In this document: piece after piece, positions 8,348 through 16,499 of the stretch
Layout of the letters: every line of letters begins with the position of its first letter
Position numbering within the stretch: position 1 is the first letter of the stretch
Origin: Archangium lansingense
GTDB taxonomy: Bacteria; Myxococcota; Myxococcia; Myxococcales; Myxococcaceae
Length of the DNA: 64,000 nucleotides
Direction of reading: 5' to 3'
NCBI RefSeq assembly: GCF_026626635.1
Contig: NZ_JAPNKA010000001.1
Location: 11,578,501 to 11,642,500, forward strand
Made by a program: the position numbers and the translations under genes
Notes under the pieces: model-generated
Seen by the model: only the letters and a program-made list of their open reading frames with translations
Told to the model about the DNA's origin: nothing
Databases searched by the model: none

Positions 8348-9952
8348 TCAGAACAGCTTCCACCACTTCTTCTTCGGCGGTTCGGAAGGCTTCTGCTCGC
8401 TGTCCGGGCTGGCCACCGGGGCCGCGGGAGCAGCCGCCGGAGCCACGGGAGCCTGGGCCGAAGCCTCGGGAGACACGGGCGCGGACACGGCGCCCCCTGC
8501 CTGCGTGGCCCCCTTCGTCCCCTTTCCACGAGGCGGCGGGGCGGGCCGGCGCCCGTAACGGGCCTCCAGCGCGCGGGCCTTCTGCTGCAGCGCCCTGCCC
8601 TTCACAGGGTCCACCATGGCCACGTAGTTGGCAAAGCCCACGGCGGAGGCGATGACATCCCCGCTGTTGCCCCAGCGCTTGCCCTCGGGCCCTGACTTCT
8701 CCAACTGGTGCAGCAGGGCGCGGAAGCGCTTGAGCGTCTCGCGGTCCACGCCGGGCTTGTCGTTGACGACGACGCCCGTCACTTCCTGCTGCCGGCCGCG
8801 GCGCAGCACGCGCGTCTTGTCGGGGTGCGGGGTGAAGTCCTCCTCGCTCACCAGCCAGCGCACGAAGCGCAGCAACTCGCCGACATCGTGCGGCCCGGGC
8901 CCGTGGGCGGAGAACGTGAGGTCATCCGCGTAGCGCGTGTAGACGAAGCCCAGCTTGTGCGCCGCACCCGCGAGCCTCCGGTCCAACCGTCGGCAGAGGA
9001 TGTTCGTCAGCGCGGGCGAGGTGGGCGCGCCCTGGGGCAGCCGCCGCCCGCCCTGGGCGACGAAGTAGCGCTGCCCGTCCAGCTCCACTTCCTCCACATC
9101 GGGCTCGGTGCACAGCAGCGAGAGCACCGTGGCGGTGGCCTCGCTGTAGCCCAGCTTCGCGAAGACACCCTTCACCCGCGGGTACAGCACCGAGGGAAAG
9201 AAGTCCTTCAAATCCAGGTTCACGACCACGCCCGCGCCCACGTGGGGCCGGGCGTTGGTGACGATGGAGCGGGCCGCACGGAAGCCGTGGGCCGCGTCGT
9301 GCACGGGCACCTTCGCGAGGATGTTCCCCAACACCCAGGCCTGCGCCGCCTTCAGCCGGGGCAGGGGCGCGGAAATGAGCCGGGTGCCGCCTGTCTTCTT
9401 GGGCAGCAGGAAGCGCACGTAGTTGCTGGTGGTGGACGCGGTGCGCGTGAAGCACAGCGCCCGGACCTTCCCCACGCTCAATCCCAGCGCCTGCGCCAGC
9501 GCCTCCGGGGTGGCCAGCACGGGCAGCCCCAGGCGCGTGAGCTTCGCCTCGTCCGTTGCGCGCTCACTCAGGCCACCGGACACGCCCCGGCCCAGGAAGA
9601 GCAGCTCCTTGCCCTTGCGCTCCTTCCACGCCGCGGCGCGCGCCAGCCGCTCGCGCTCGCGCCGCTCCTTCGTCTCCTGCTGCTTGCGCCGACTCTCCTC
9701 CAGCCGCCGCTTGCGCAGCTCGCGCTTCATCGCCTCCAGGTTGCCGAGCCGGGTCTGCTCGGTGGTGAGCGCGCGAATCTCCCCTTGCAGCTCGTTGCGG
9801 CGGTGGATGACGTCCGCCGGGTCTCCGGGCTGACCGCTGCGGGCCGGCCAGAAGCCCAGGCGCACCATCTCCTCCAGGACAACCTCGTCCTTGGAACCAG
9901 CGCGGATGCGGTCGTACAGCTCCTGTCGGTTACGCGGAGGCTGGGAGGACAT
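8348..9952 (-). CDS. Retron reverse transcriptase
   Basis: A 534-residue group II-intron/retron-type RT that copies the msd part of the adjacent RNA into msDNA. Visible blocks: NLDLKDFFPS (about 245-254, first catalytic Asp pair), LPQGAPTSPALTN (305-317), RYADDLTF (340-347, YADD active site). Retron-specific marks are the X-region-like HDAAHGF (218-224) and the VTG of region Y (391-393). The N-terminal 150 residues are an Arg/Glu-rich coiled-coil-like extension, as in Mx162-type myxobacterial RTs. The last 65 residues are Pro/Ala-rich and end in a basic-aromatic KKKWWKLF. It starts 31 bases after the a2 repeat. Confidence 0.95.
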   Translation of the reverse strand: MSSQPPRNRQELYDRIRAGSKDEVVLEEMVRLGFWPARSGQPGDPADVIHRRNELQGEIRALTTEQTRLGNLEAMKRELRKRRLEESRRKQQETKERRERERLARAAAWKERKGKELLFLGRGVSGGLSERATDEAKLTRLGLPVLATPEALAQALGLSVGKVRALCFTRTASTTSNYVRFLLPKKTGGTRLISAPLPRLKAAQAWVLGNILAKVPVHDAAHGFRAARSIVTNARPHVGAGVVVNLDLKDFFPSVLYPRVKGVFAKLGYSEATATVLSLLCTEPDVEEVELDGQRYFVAQGGRRLPQGAPTSPALTNILCRRLDRRLAGAAHKLGFVYTRYADDLTFSAHGPGPHDVGELLRFVRWLVSEEDFTPHPDKTRVLRRGRQQEVTGVVVNDKPGVDRETLKRFRALLHQLEKSGPEGKRWGNSGDVIASAVGFANYVAMVDPVKGRALQQKARALEARYGRRPAPPPRGKGTKGATQAGGAVSAPVSPEASAQAPVAPAAAPAAPVASPDSEQKPSEPPKKKWWKLF

Positions 9953-9983
9953 GGCGGGCCTGAAGAGAAAGGGAGAGTCCGTC

Positions 9984-9997
9984 CACGCGGCGGTCAG
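9984..9997 (-). repeat. Retron a2 inverted repeat
   Basis: Fourteen bases (leftward CTGACCGCCGCGTG) exactly complementary to a1 at 10200-10213. Pairing of a1 with a2 closes the retron RNA and primes reverse transcription. It ends 31 bases before the RT start codon. Confidence 0.9.
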
Positions 9998-10199
9998 AGA
10001 GCACCTTCGTACTGCTCTCGGGACTGGACCGTCTCAACTCAAGCGGTACCCCCTCCCTGTGGCGCGCAGGACCTACGAGGTCGACAGCGCTGCCGCCACA
10101 GGGAGGGAGGTACCGCACAGTAAAGAGCGGGCCAGTGATGCATGACAGGCCATGAGGCATGGACGGCGAAACACCGTCCGGGTTGCAAGGTACTGCCCC

Positions 10200-10213
10200 C
10201 TGACCGCCGCGTG
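10200..10213 (-). repeat. Retron a1 inverted repeat
   Basis: Fourteen bases (leftward CACGCGGCGGTCAG) complementary to a2 without mismatch. It begins 18 bases after the stop of the SWIM-domain gene. Confidence 0.9.
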
Positions 10214-10231
10214 CGCGAACCCTCCCCTTTC

Positions 10232-11875
10232 TCATGTACGAGACACCCGTGAGTGCTGGAGCCGCAGCGCGAGCAGGTGCTCGCACGGCCCCCGGAACAA
10301 CTTGTTCTGCTGGAAGAAGTTGCACGTGCACTCACCGAAAACCATACGCTGGTCCGCGTCGAGCCGCAAAGAGGGACGAAGCACCTTCGCGCCATCCTTC
10401 ACCGTGCCGCTCAATTCCACCGAGCCCTCCGCCCCGGGCCGGGTCTTCACGTCCACCGCCCGGGCGTCCAGGAAGCGCGTGGCACGCTCCTCCCGCTCGT
10501 TGGAGAAGCGCAGCTTGTCCATGGGCAGGGGCTCGCGGCTCAGCTCACGCGCCCGGTACACGCCCTTGTTCAGGTCCCAGATGGCCCGCCCCGCCTGCGT
10601 CCAGGCCGACAGCGCGCCGAGCACCGCGCCCCGCTCCAGCCCCAGCTTCGAGGCCAGCGCCTCGGGCTTCGCGGACCACGTCTCCTTGAGCGCATCGAAG
10701 ACACGGCGGCGGGTGAACTCATCCACCTGTCCGCGAGGCGCCAGCAGGTCGAAGTTGCCCGCGGTGGACCAGTCGTTGGCCGTCCACCCGGACAGGCCCA
10801 GGGTAAAGGACAGGTCCCCCAGGTCCGCCACGTAGAAGGACGGCAGCCCCGTGCCCAGCAGGTGCACGGTGAAGTTCTTCGCCACGGGGATGAGCCGCTC
10901 CAGCACGCCCAGACGCCGACGGCCCCACACGCGAATGTCGTGCGTGCCCTCGCCTTCGTACACCGAGCGCCGGCACACCACCTCCGTGCCCCACGGCTCG
11001 AACACCACCTTCACCGGCTGCCCCGGCGCCAGCTTGTAGCGCATGGAGCGCGGCCCCTTCTTCTCCTTGTGCCGCTTGAGGATGAAGAGGAAGTTGTGCA
11101 CGTCCATGGGGTGCAGCGTGAAGCGCACCGCTGGCAGCGCCATTGCCGAGTTCACCTGCAGGAAGCCGCGCACCCACGAGTCCGGGAGGTCGATCTTCAC
11201 CTCCTTGTACGCCGTGTCCGTGCCCGTCTGCGTGGTGAAGCCGCTCGGGTCCACCTCGAAGCGCGTGCGCTTGTAGGACCGAATCTTCTGGAACTCGTCG
11301 TACAGCGGCGACGAGTAGTCGATGTTGGTGGTGCCGCAGGAGAACTCGCCAACGTTCTGGAACACCTCGTAGCTGGCACCGAGCCGGCCGTAGCTGGACT
11401 CGTCCTGGCTGAAGCACTCGAAGAAGCACTCGTCCGGGTGGACGGTGATGACGGGGTCCAGCACGAACCAGAAGTCGCGGTTCTTCTCGTAGAGGTAGCG
11501 GTAGTAGCGCGCGCGGGCCTCATAGAAGGGGCCCATGCGGCGAGAGATCTCCTTCTCCAGCTCGGCGAGCTCCTCGCGCAGGGCCTTGAGACGGGTGGCC
11601 ACGGACTGACGCTGCGCGGCGATGGCCGCCAGGTCCACCTGCTCCTGCTGCGCCGCCCAGAGCTTGTAGGCCGTCTTGTCCTTGGGCTTGAAGCGCAGGT
11701 CCGACACCACCACGTCATGGAGGGCGGAGATGGCCTCACGGAAGGCCACGTTCTGGCGCAGCTCGCCGGAGAAGAAGGTGGGCGGCCGCTTGACGTCCGG
11801 CGCGAAGGACAGCGCGGTGCTGTCTCCCCGGTTCTGCACCGTGGTGCTGCCCGCGTACGAATACTCAAAGTGCAC
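10232..11875 (-). CDS. SWIM zinc-finger protein of the retron operon
   Basis: A 547-residue protein with a C-terminal SWIM finger: C-x-C-x(n)-C-x-H in CTCNFFQQ...GPCEHLL (about residues 517-534). SWIM fingers bind nucleic acid or protein. The N-terminal two thirds have a helical stretch (about 70-130, with QRQSVATRLKALREELAELEKEI) and mixed beta regions. A winged-helix-like segment lies at about 400-450 (RRRVFDALKETW...ALASKLGLERGAVLGALSAWTQAGRAIWD). SWIM plus winged helix is what I recall as the 'WHSWIM' partner of type XIII retrons. GTG 11875 has GGAGG six bases upstream and overlaps the previous stop by 11 bases, showing tight coupling. Confidence 0.85.
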   Translation of the reverse strand: MHFEYSYAGSTTVQNRGDSTALSFAPDVKRPPTFFSGELRQNVAFREAISALHDVVVSDLRFKPKDKTAYKLWAAQQEQVDLAAIAAQRQSVATRLKALREELAELEKEISRRMGPFYEARARYYRYLYEKNRDFWFVLDPVITVHPDECFFECFSQDESSYGRLGASYEVFQNVGEFSCGTTNIDYSSPLYDEFQKIRSYKRTRFEVDPSGFTTQTGTDTAYKEVKIDLPDSWVRGFLQVNSAMALPAVRFTLHPMDVHNFLFILKRHKEKKGPRSMRYKLAPGQPVKVVFEPWGTEVVCRRSVYEGEGTHDIRVWGRRRLGVLERLIPVAKNFTVHLLGTGLPSFYVADLGDLSFTLGLSGWTANDWSTAGNFDLLAPRGQVDEFTRRRVFDALKETWSAKPEALASKLGLERGAVLGALSAWTQAGRAIWDLNKGVYRARELSREPLPMDKLRFSNEREERATRFLDARAVDVKTRPGAEGSVELSGTVKDGAKVLRPSLRLDADQRMVFGECTCNFFQQNKLFRGPCEHLLALRLQHSRVSRT

Positions 11876-14800
11876 GGCGGACCTCCACCGGGCGGACGAG
11901 GAAGGGCATGGGGAGCGACGGCTGCGCCTTGGAGATGGAGAGCATCGCCTCCAGCGCGGCGGCACGATGCTCTATAGCAATGGTAGCTGACATCCGGTGC
12001 AGCACCTCCAGGGCCACGCGGCCACTGGCCTCGCTGCCGCGGCCCTCGCGCTGGAGGAAGCCCAGCACACGCTGGCGCGCGACACGACCCTTGTTCACCT
12101 GGCTCAGCACGCGGATGAAGTACGGCGCGAGCTGCGTCACCAGCTCCGGCTTGCCGCTCGCGAAGCGGTCCAGGTAGGTGGTGGCGAAGAGCTGCACGCT
12201 GGGGGTGGGGTGCTCGGACAGCCGCAGCAACAGCTCGGGACCGTCCTCCTCGCGGAAGGAGCGCGTGAGCATCTCCCGCCCGAAGGCCTGCACGTCCTTG
12301 CGGATGCTGTCCGCCACGGAGACGAGCACCTCCAGGGAGAAATCCTCCGGGGCGAAGCGCTCGCGGAAGTAGCGGAAGCCAAAGGCCCGAGCATCGTCCC
12401 AGCGCGAGTCCAGCAGGCCCACTGCCGTGGCCAGCTCCGCGCGCACCTCGGGGACCTGGGACTCCAGCCAGCGCCAGGCCCACTCACGCACGGCCAGCAC
12501 GTCGTGCCCGGCAAGCTTCACCGCACGCGGCACATCCACCGTCAGCACCGCACCATGACGGGCAAGCAGCGCTGCACCCACGTTCTGCGCGTCACCGTCC
12601 TCGGAATCGAGCAGCCGCCACGCCGTCTCCACCGGCAGCGCGGCCAGGGCAGGAGCAAGCTCTCCGGAGAGGAGCGCGGCCACATGGGCGGGAATGCCCT
12701 CCGGCAGACGGCGGCGCAACAGGGCAGCCAGCAGGGACTCCACGGCTCGGGCCCCTGCGGAGGGGCTCGCGGCCACGAGCCGTCCGAGCAGCGGGCGCAC
12801 CGCGGCGCGCACGTCCGGCACAGGACTGGTGGCCAGGCGGATGAGGAGTTCCTCTTGGGCAAGCAGCGTGGCCTCGGACTCGGCGAGGAGCGCGAGCAGC
12901 CGCAGGCCCAAGGCCCGGAGCGGCGCATGCTCCGACTGAACGAGGAGGAGGAGCAGCTCATCCGGCACGGGCTCGGTGCGCAGGTCGCGGCGCAGGAGCA
13001 GCTCGCCACCCAGCTCCTGCACCTCGGGCACCGGGTGGGCGAGCAGGTCGCGCACCACGTCCAGCCCCACTGCGCGGGAAGAAGGCCCCAGCGCGGCGAG
13101 CACCACGCGGGCCACGTCCGAGGCGATGGGGCCATCCTCCTTCGCCTTCAGCTGCAGCAGCGCCGCCACCAGCCGGCCCACGAGCGTCCGAGACGCCTGC
13201 TCGGAGAGCACGGAGCCACGCACCAGGTTGGCGGCGTAGGCACGAGTGTCCGCGTGCCGCGCGGTGGCCAGCCCGGCGACGAAGCCGGAGTCCTCAATGA
13301 GGACATGGCGCAGCTCGTCCATCCAGCGGAAGGCCTGCTGACGGGCGGGAGCATAGGAGGAGCGCGCCACCGCGAGCAGCAGGGCCCGGGGCTCGCGCCG
13401 CGCATCCAGCCGCTGCAATGCCAGCTCGAAGCCGAGGCGCGCGGTGGACTCGTAGGGGCGCTCCAGCAGCATGGCCACCGCGTCCACGTCCAGCTGCGCG
13501 AGGAAGTCCGGGCAGGCGCGCAGCGCGCGGGAGGCGAAGTCGTGCACCGGGGCGCACTGGCTCTCGTCCAGCAGGTGCAGCAGGCCCGCCGGGGTGCGCT
13601 CCCACAGCTTGGGGAAGGCCTCCTCGCGAACCTCGGGCGCCCGCGCTCCGGGGTAGTAGGAGCCCTTGCAGCGGAAGAGGAGCGGGTTCTCCACCGGCTC
13701 GTAGCGCTGGCTGTGGCGGTGCAGCAGGTGATTGAAGGCCCAGTAGGGCCACCATGCGTCCCACTGCTGCACGTAGCGGCCCCAGCCGGTGGTGCGGGGG
13801 CTGGCGGCGTCCGAGTCGCTGAAGGCGAGCAGCACGCCCACCGCCATCTTCACGAACTCCGGGCTTTCCAACTCGCCCAGGCGGCGCAGCGTGCGCCACA
13901 CCCGGCGCCGGAGGTACTTGCGCGTCTCCAGGGTGTAGGCGCGTGGCCGGCTGCTTCCGAGCGTGCGCTCCTTCTCGTAGCGCCAGGCGATGAGGCCGAA
14001 CACCTCGCCGTCGTAGCGGTACTCGGCCACCTTGAAGAGGTGGCGCAACACCTTCACCGATTGCAGGTTGAAGGGCACGGTGCGCAGCACGCGCAGGAAG
14101 GCAGGCCGCACTGCCTCCGAGTTCACCAGGTAGAGGGGCTCGAGGACATTGAGCGCGTCTGGCTTCCCAGAGGCGAGGTGCGCATCGAGCGCCTTGCCGA
14201 AAGCCTCCACGTTCCCTGCCTGGACCGGCTCGCGCAGCGCGGGGGGCAGCTTCTCCAGCACGTCCCGGCGAAAGTCAGCGCGGGTGGCCTCGTCGGAGAG
14301 TTGCAGCAGCGCCTCGGTGGCGATGCGGCGCACCATGTCCGGCGTGGAGGCGTCCCCATAGAGCCGCCCGAGCGCGGACACAGACGCCTCGGAGCCCAGA
14401 CGCCCCAGGGCCGCGGCGACGCTGTAGGCACGCAGGGGCGTGGCGCGCTCCAACAGGGGCAGCAGCAGAGGCTCGGCGGCGCGCAGCCGCAGCTCACCCG
14501 CGCGCCAGATGACACGCTCCAGGGAGCGAGGCTGGGCACGCACATTGGCGCGGCGGAACCACTGCCGGGCCGTGGACTCCTGCTGAAGCTGCGACAGGAT
14601 GGCGCTCTCCCGAGGCGACAGACCGGCCGGGGCCTCCACCCTCGGAGGCGGCGGGGCCGCGGGAGCCCGGGGCGCAAGCGGCGGCACAGGCGTACCGGGC
14701 GCGCCACCTCGCACATAACCCGAGTCCAGCTTGGACTGGACGAGCTTGTCGAAGACGCGCTTGGCCTCGGCCTGGGGCACGGGCACGGGCGTCTTCGAGC

Positions 14801-14942
14801 CATCCTTCAGCGCGGTGCCCCTCCGCCCATAGCGGAAGTTGACCACGCACTGGCCCGGGGAGACCTCCAAGAGGTCCACCTCGTACACCTTGTCGCTCTT
14901 CCCTTCCTGGAAGAGCAGCGCCACCTGCTCGAGCAGTTTCAC
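11865..14942 (-). CDS. WGR-HEAT/ARM repeat protein of the retron operon
   Basis: A 1025-residue protein. Residues 1-80 form a WGR-like domain (YEVDLLEVSPGQ.VVNFRYGRRG; the W-G-R core is YGR here), a fold tied to nucleic-acid or PARP-type proteins. A Pro/Ala-rich linker follows (about 80-115). The rest is an array of alpha-helical HEAT/ARM-type repeats with recurring L..LL....P.VR....LL patterns (for example LIRLATSPVPDVRAAVRPLLGRL, split here only for reading). It matches the ARM component I recall from type XIII retrons. GTG start 14942 follows the previous stop after one base. Likely a scaffold or sensor; no catalytic motif seen. Confidence 0.85.
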   Translation of the reverse strand: MKLLEQVALLFQEGKSDKVYEVDLLEVSPGQCVVNFRYGRRGTALKDGSKTPVPVPQAEAKRVFDKLVQSKLDSGYVRGGAPGTPVPPLAPRAPAAPPPPRVEAPAGLSPRESAILSQLQQESTARQWFRRANVRAQPRSLERVIWRAGELRLRAAEPLLLPLLERATPLRAYSVAAALGRLGSEASVSALGRLYGDASTPDMVRRIATEALLQLSDEATRADFRRDVLEKLPPALREPVQAGNVEAFGKALDAHLASGKPDALNVLEPLYLVNSEAVRPAFLRVLRTVPFNLQSVKVLRHLFKVAEYRYDGEVFGLIAWRYEKERTLGSSRPRAYTLETRKYLRRRVWRTLRRLGELESPEFVKMAVGVLLAFSDSDAASPRTTGWGRYVQQWDAWWPYWAFNHLLHRHSQRYEPVENPLLFRCKGSYYPGARAPEVREEAFPKLWERTPAGLLHLLDESQCAPVHDFASRALRACPDFLAQLDVDAVAMLLERPYESTARLGFELALQRLDARREPRALLLAVARSSYAPARQQAFRWMDELRHVLIEDSGFVAGLATARHADTRAYAANLVRGSVLSEQASRTLVGRLVAALLQLKAKEDGPIASDVARVVLAALGPSSRAVGLDVVRDLLAHPVPEVQELGGELLLRRDLRTEPVPDELLLLLVQSEHAPLRALGLRLLALLAESEATLLAQEELLIRLATSPVPDVRAAVRPLLGRLVAASPSAGARAVESLLAALLRRRLPEGIPAHVAALLSGELAPALAALPVETAWRLLDSEDGDAQNVGAALLARHGAVLTVDVPRAVKLAGHDVLAVREWAWRWLESQVPEVRAELATAVGLLDSRWDDARAFGFRYFRERFAPEDFSLEVLVSVADSIRKDVQAFGREMLTRSFREEDGPELLLRLSEHPTPSVQLFATTYLDRFASGKPELVTQLAPYFIRVLSQVNKGRVARQRVLGFLQREGRGSEASGRVALEVLHRMSATIAIEHRAAALEAMLSISKAQPSLPMPFLVRPVEVRRAL

Positions 14943-14943
14943 G

Positions 14944-16368
14944 TCAGCTCACCAGCCTGCGGATGTCGCCATAGGCGCGGTAGAAGCCACCGCGCGAGGA
15001 CTCACGGACGCCTTCCACGACGTAGCGTCCGCCCGCCTCGCGGATGTCCTTGGGGAACTGCACGTACCAGTCGGAGCGGTAGCCGGGAGACACCACGCGC
15101 ACGCGCAGGTTGGCTCCATCCTGGTAGCACTCCACGACGACACCGGAGCCCGCCTCGCGCGTCGTCTCCACGGTACCAGTGGGGACGGCGGCCACGGGCG
15201 TGGGGGCCTGGATGCTGCGGGCCTGCGGCACCGAGCCGGACTGCGCGGCCTGGATGGCCTTCTCGCTCGCGTCGATGCAGGCGAGCACGCCCTCGGTGGT
15301 GACGAGGTAGAGCCGATCCTGGAAGAACTGCATGGAGAAGGCCGAGCCGCACCCGGTGGACAGCTTCCAGAGCCGCTGGCCCTTGTCGTCGAAGCAGTAG
15401 ACGCTGGACATGTTGTCGCCAGCGAAGACGTAGCGGCCGTCATCCACCGCGGCGCAGGAGAACACGGCCGCGTCGCACTGCATGACGGGCCCCACGTCGC
15501 CCTTCTTGCTGAAGCGGTGCACGAAGCCCAGGTTGGTGCAGGCGTAGAGCGAGGACTCCTCCTGCCAGCCGAACATGACGTTGCCCTGGGTGGGGCGGTG
15601 CCAGATTTCGCGGCCGTCCTCCCAGTCGTACATGGTCAAGCCGCGCGCATGGCCGTGGTACATGCCCAGCTCGTCGCAGCGGACCATCCACCCGTGGGTG
15701 CCCACGCTCTGCTTCGTCCACTGGGACTCGTCCTCGTGGTTGATGGCGGTGAGCTTGCCGCCCGCGTCGGACACGCCGAGGACACCGTCCTTGATGTCCA
15801 GCCAGTAGATGTCCACGTCGTCGGAGATGTTGTACGCGACGCGCGGCACCTTGCCGCCGAGGTCATAGACCCGGCCGTCGTCGCACCCGGCGTAGAGCCA
15901 TTGGTCATCGGCGACGATGCACTTCACGCCATCGGGGAGGCGGAACTGGGAGAGCGAGCGGCCCTCGTGGTCCACCGAGTAGATGGAGCCGCTCTCGTTG
16001 CCCACCCAGCAGCGCGAATCGTCCACGAAGATGCCGAAGGCGCGGTCGCCAGAGTTGAACTTCCAGAGGAGCGGGGCCTGGGTCGCGTTGGAGCGGCCGC
16101 TGGTGATTTCCCGGCGGGTGACCGAGCGCTTCTGGCGCATGCCCATGACGGCGGGGGCATAGCCCTTGCGGACCTTCTCGTTGATCTTCTTCCGGGCCTC
16201 GGCGAGCGCCTTGTCCGGGGTCGGGAACTGGGAGACCTGCGTCTGGCCCTTGTCGCCGATGCGGCCATAGCGGACGGTGAGGGAGTTCCCCTCCACCTTC
16301 ACCTCGTAGAACTTGTGCGAGCCGCCACCATCCTCTGACAGCTCCAGGTACGTCCGTTCCTCGGCCAT
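14944..16368 (-). CDS. WGR-domain plus beta-propeller protein, first gene of retron operon
   Basis: A 474-residue protein. N-terminal WGR domain (about residues 5-75) with the typical VRYGRIGDKGQ core, then a basic linker, then about six beta-propeller blades of the PQQ/WD40-like type (about 110-390, repeats such as RCWVGNESGSIYSVDHEGR, LYAGCDDGRVYDLGGK, YVFAGDNMSSVYCFDDKGQ). The C-terminal 60 residues (WYVQFPKDIREAGGRYVVEG) form a separate small domain. ATG 16368 has AGGGGGA upstream. It sits one base from the WGR-HEAT gene, so two WGR proteins are made together. Function unknown; sensing of nucleic acid or a ligand is inferred. Confidence 0.8.
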   Translation of the reverse strand: MAEERTYLELSEDGGGSHKFYEVKVEGNSLTVRYGRIGDKGQTQVSQFPTPDKALAEARKKINEKVRKGYAPAVMGMRQKRSVTRREITSGRSNATQAPLLWKFNSGDRAFGIFVDDSRCWVGNESGSIYSVDHEGRSLSQFRLPDGVKCIVADDQWLYAGCDDGRVYDLGGKVPRVAYNISDDVDIYWLDIKDGVLGVSDAGGKLTAINHEDESQWTKQSVGTHGWMVRCDELGMYHGHARGLTMYDWEDGREIWHRPTQGNVMFGWQEESSLYACTNLGFVHRFSKKGDVGPVMQCDAAVFSCAAVDDGRYVFAGDNMSSVYCFDDKGQRLWKLSTGCGSAFSMQFFQDRLYLVTTEGVLACIDASEKAIQAAQSGSVPQARSIQAPTPVAAVPTGTVETTREAGSGVVVECYQDGANLRVRVVSPGYRSDWYVQFPKDIREAGGRYVVEGVRESSRGGFYRAYGDIRRLVS

Positions 16369-16499
16369 TCTCAGGTCCCCCTGCTGACGCAGTACGTGCA
16401 GAGTAGTCCGAGGTACCGACATCGCGGAAGCCTTGACTCCGAACCAGCCCGGACAAGAGGATCGCCGCCTGGCCGGTACCACCGCATCGAGGAGGCGGA

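Larger units (their letters stand above)
9984..10213 (-). ncRNA. Retron msr-msd non-coding RNA
   Basis: Template and primer RNA for msDNA, directly upstream of the RT. Read leftward: a1 repeat (10213-10200); a G/A-rich stretch where the branching G should lie; an 8-bp hairpin with a UUU loop (10179-10161), the loop type typical of msr; then a 22-bp stem with one bulged T (10116-10094 with 10064-10043) whose apex forms a small hairpin (10082-10070), the hallmark of msd; a 7-bp hairpin (10019-10013 with 10003-9997); and a2 (9997-9984), complementary to a1. Only 18 bases separate it from the SWIM gene, so it is probably part of that transcript. The exact branch G and msDNA ends cannot be fixed by eye. 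Confidence 0.9.

Noticed and set aside
11997..15302. 1101-codon open frame antisense to the WGR-HEAT gene
   Set aside because: His/Gln/Arg-rich shadow of the real gene; the leftward frame has domain content, RBS and operon spacing.
16369..16499. Clear promoter for the retron operon
   Set aside because: Only weak -10-like and -35-like hexamers are visible; none could be supported.
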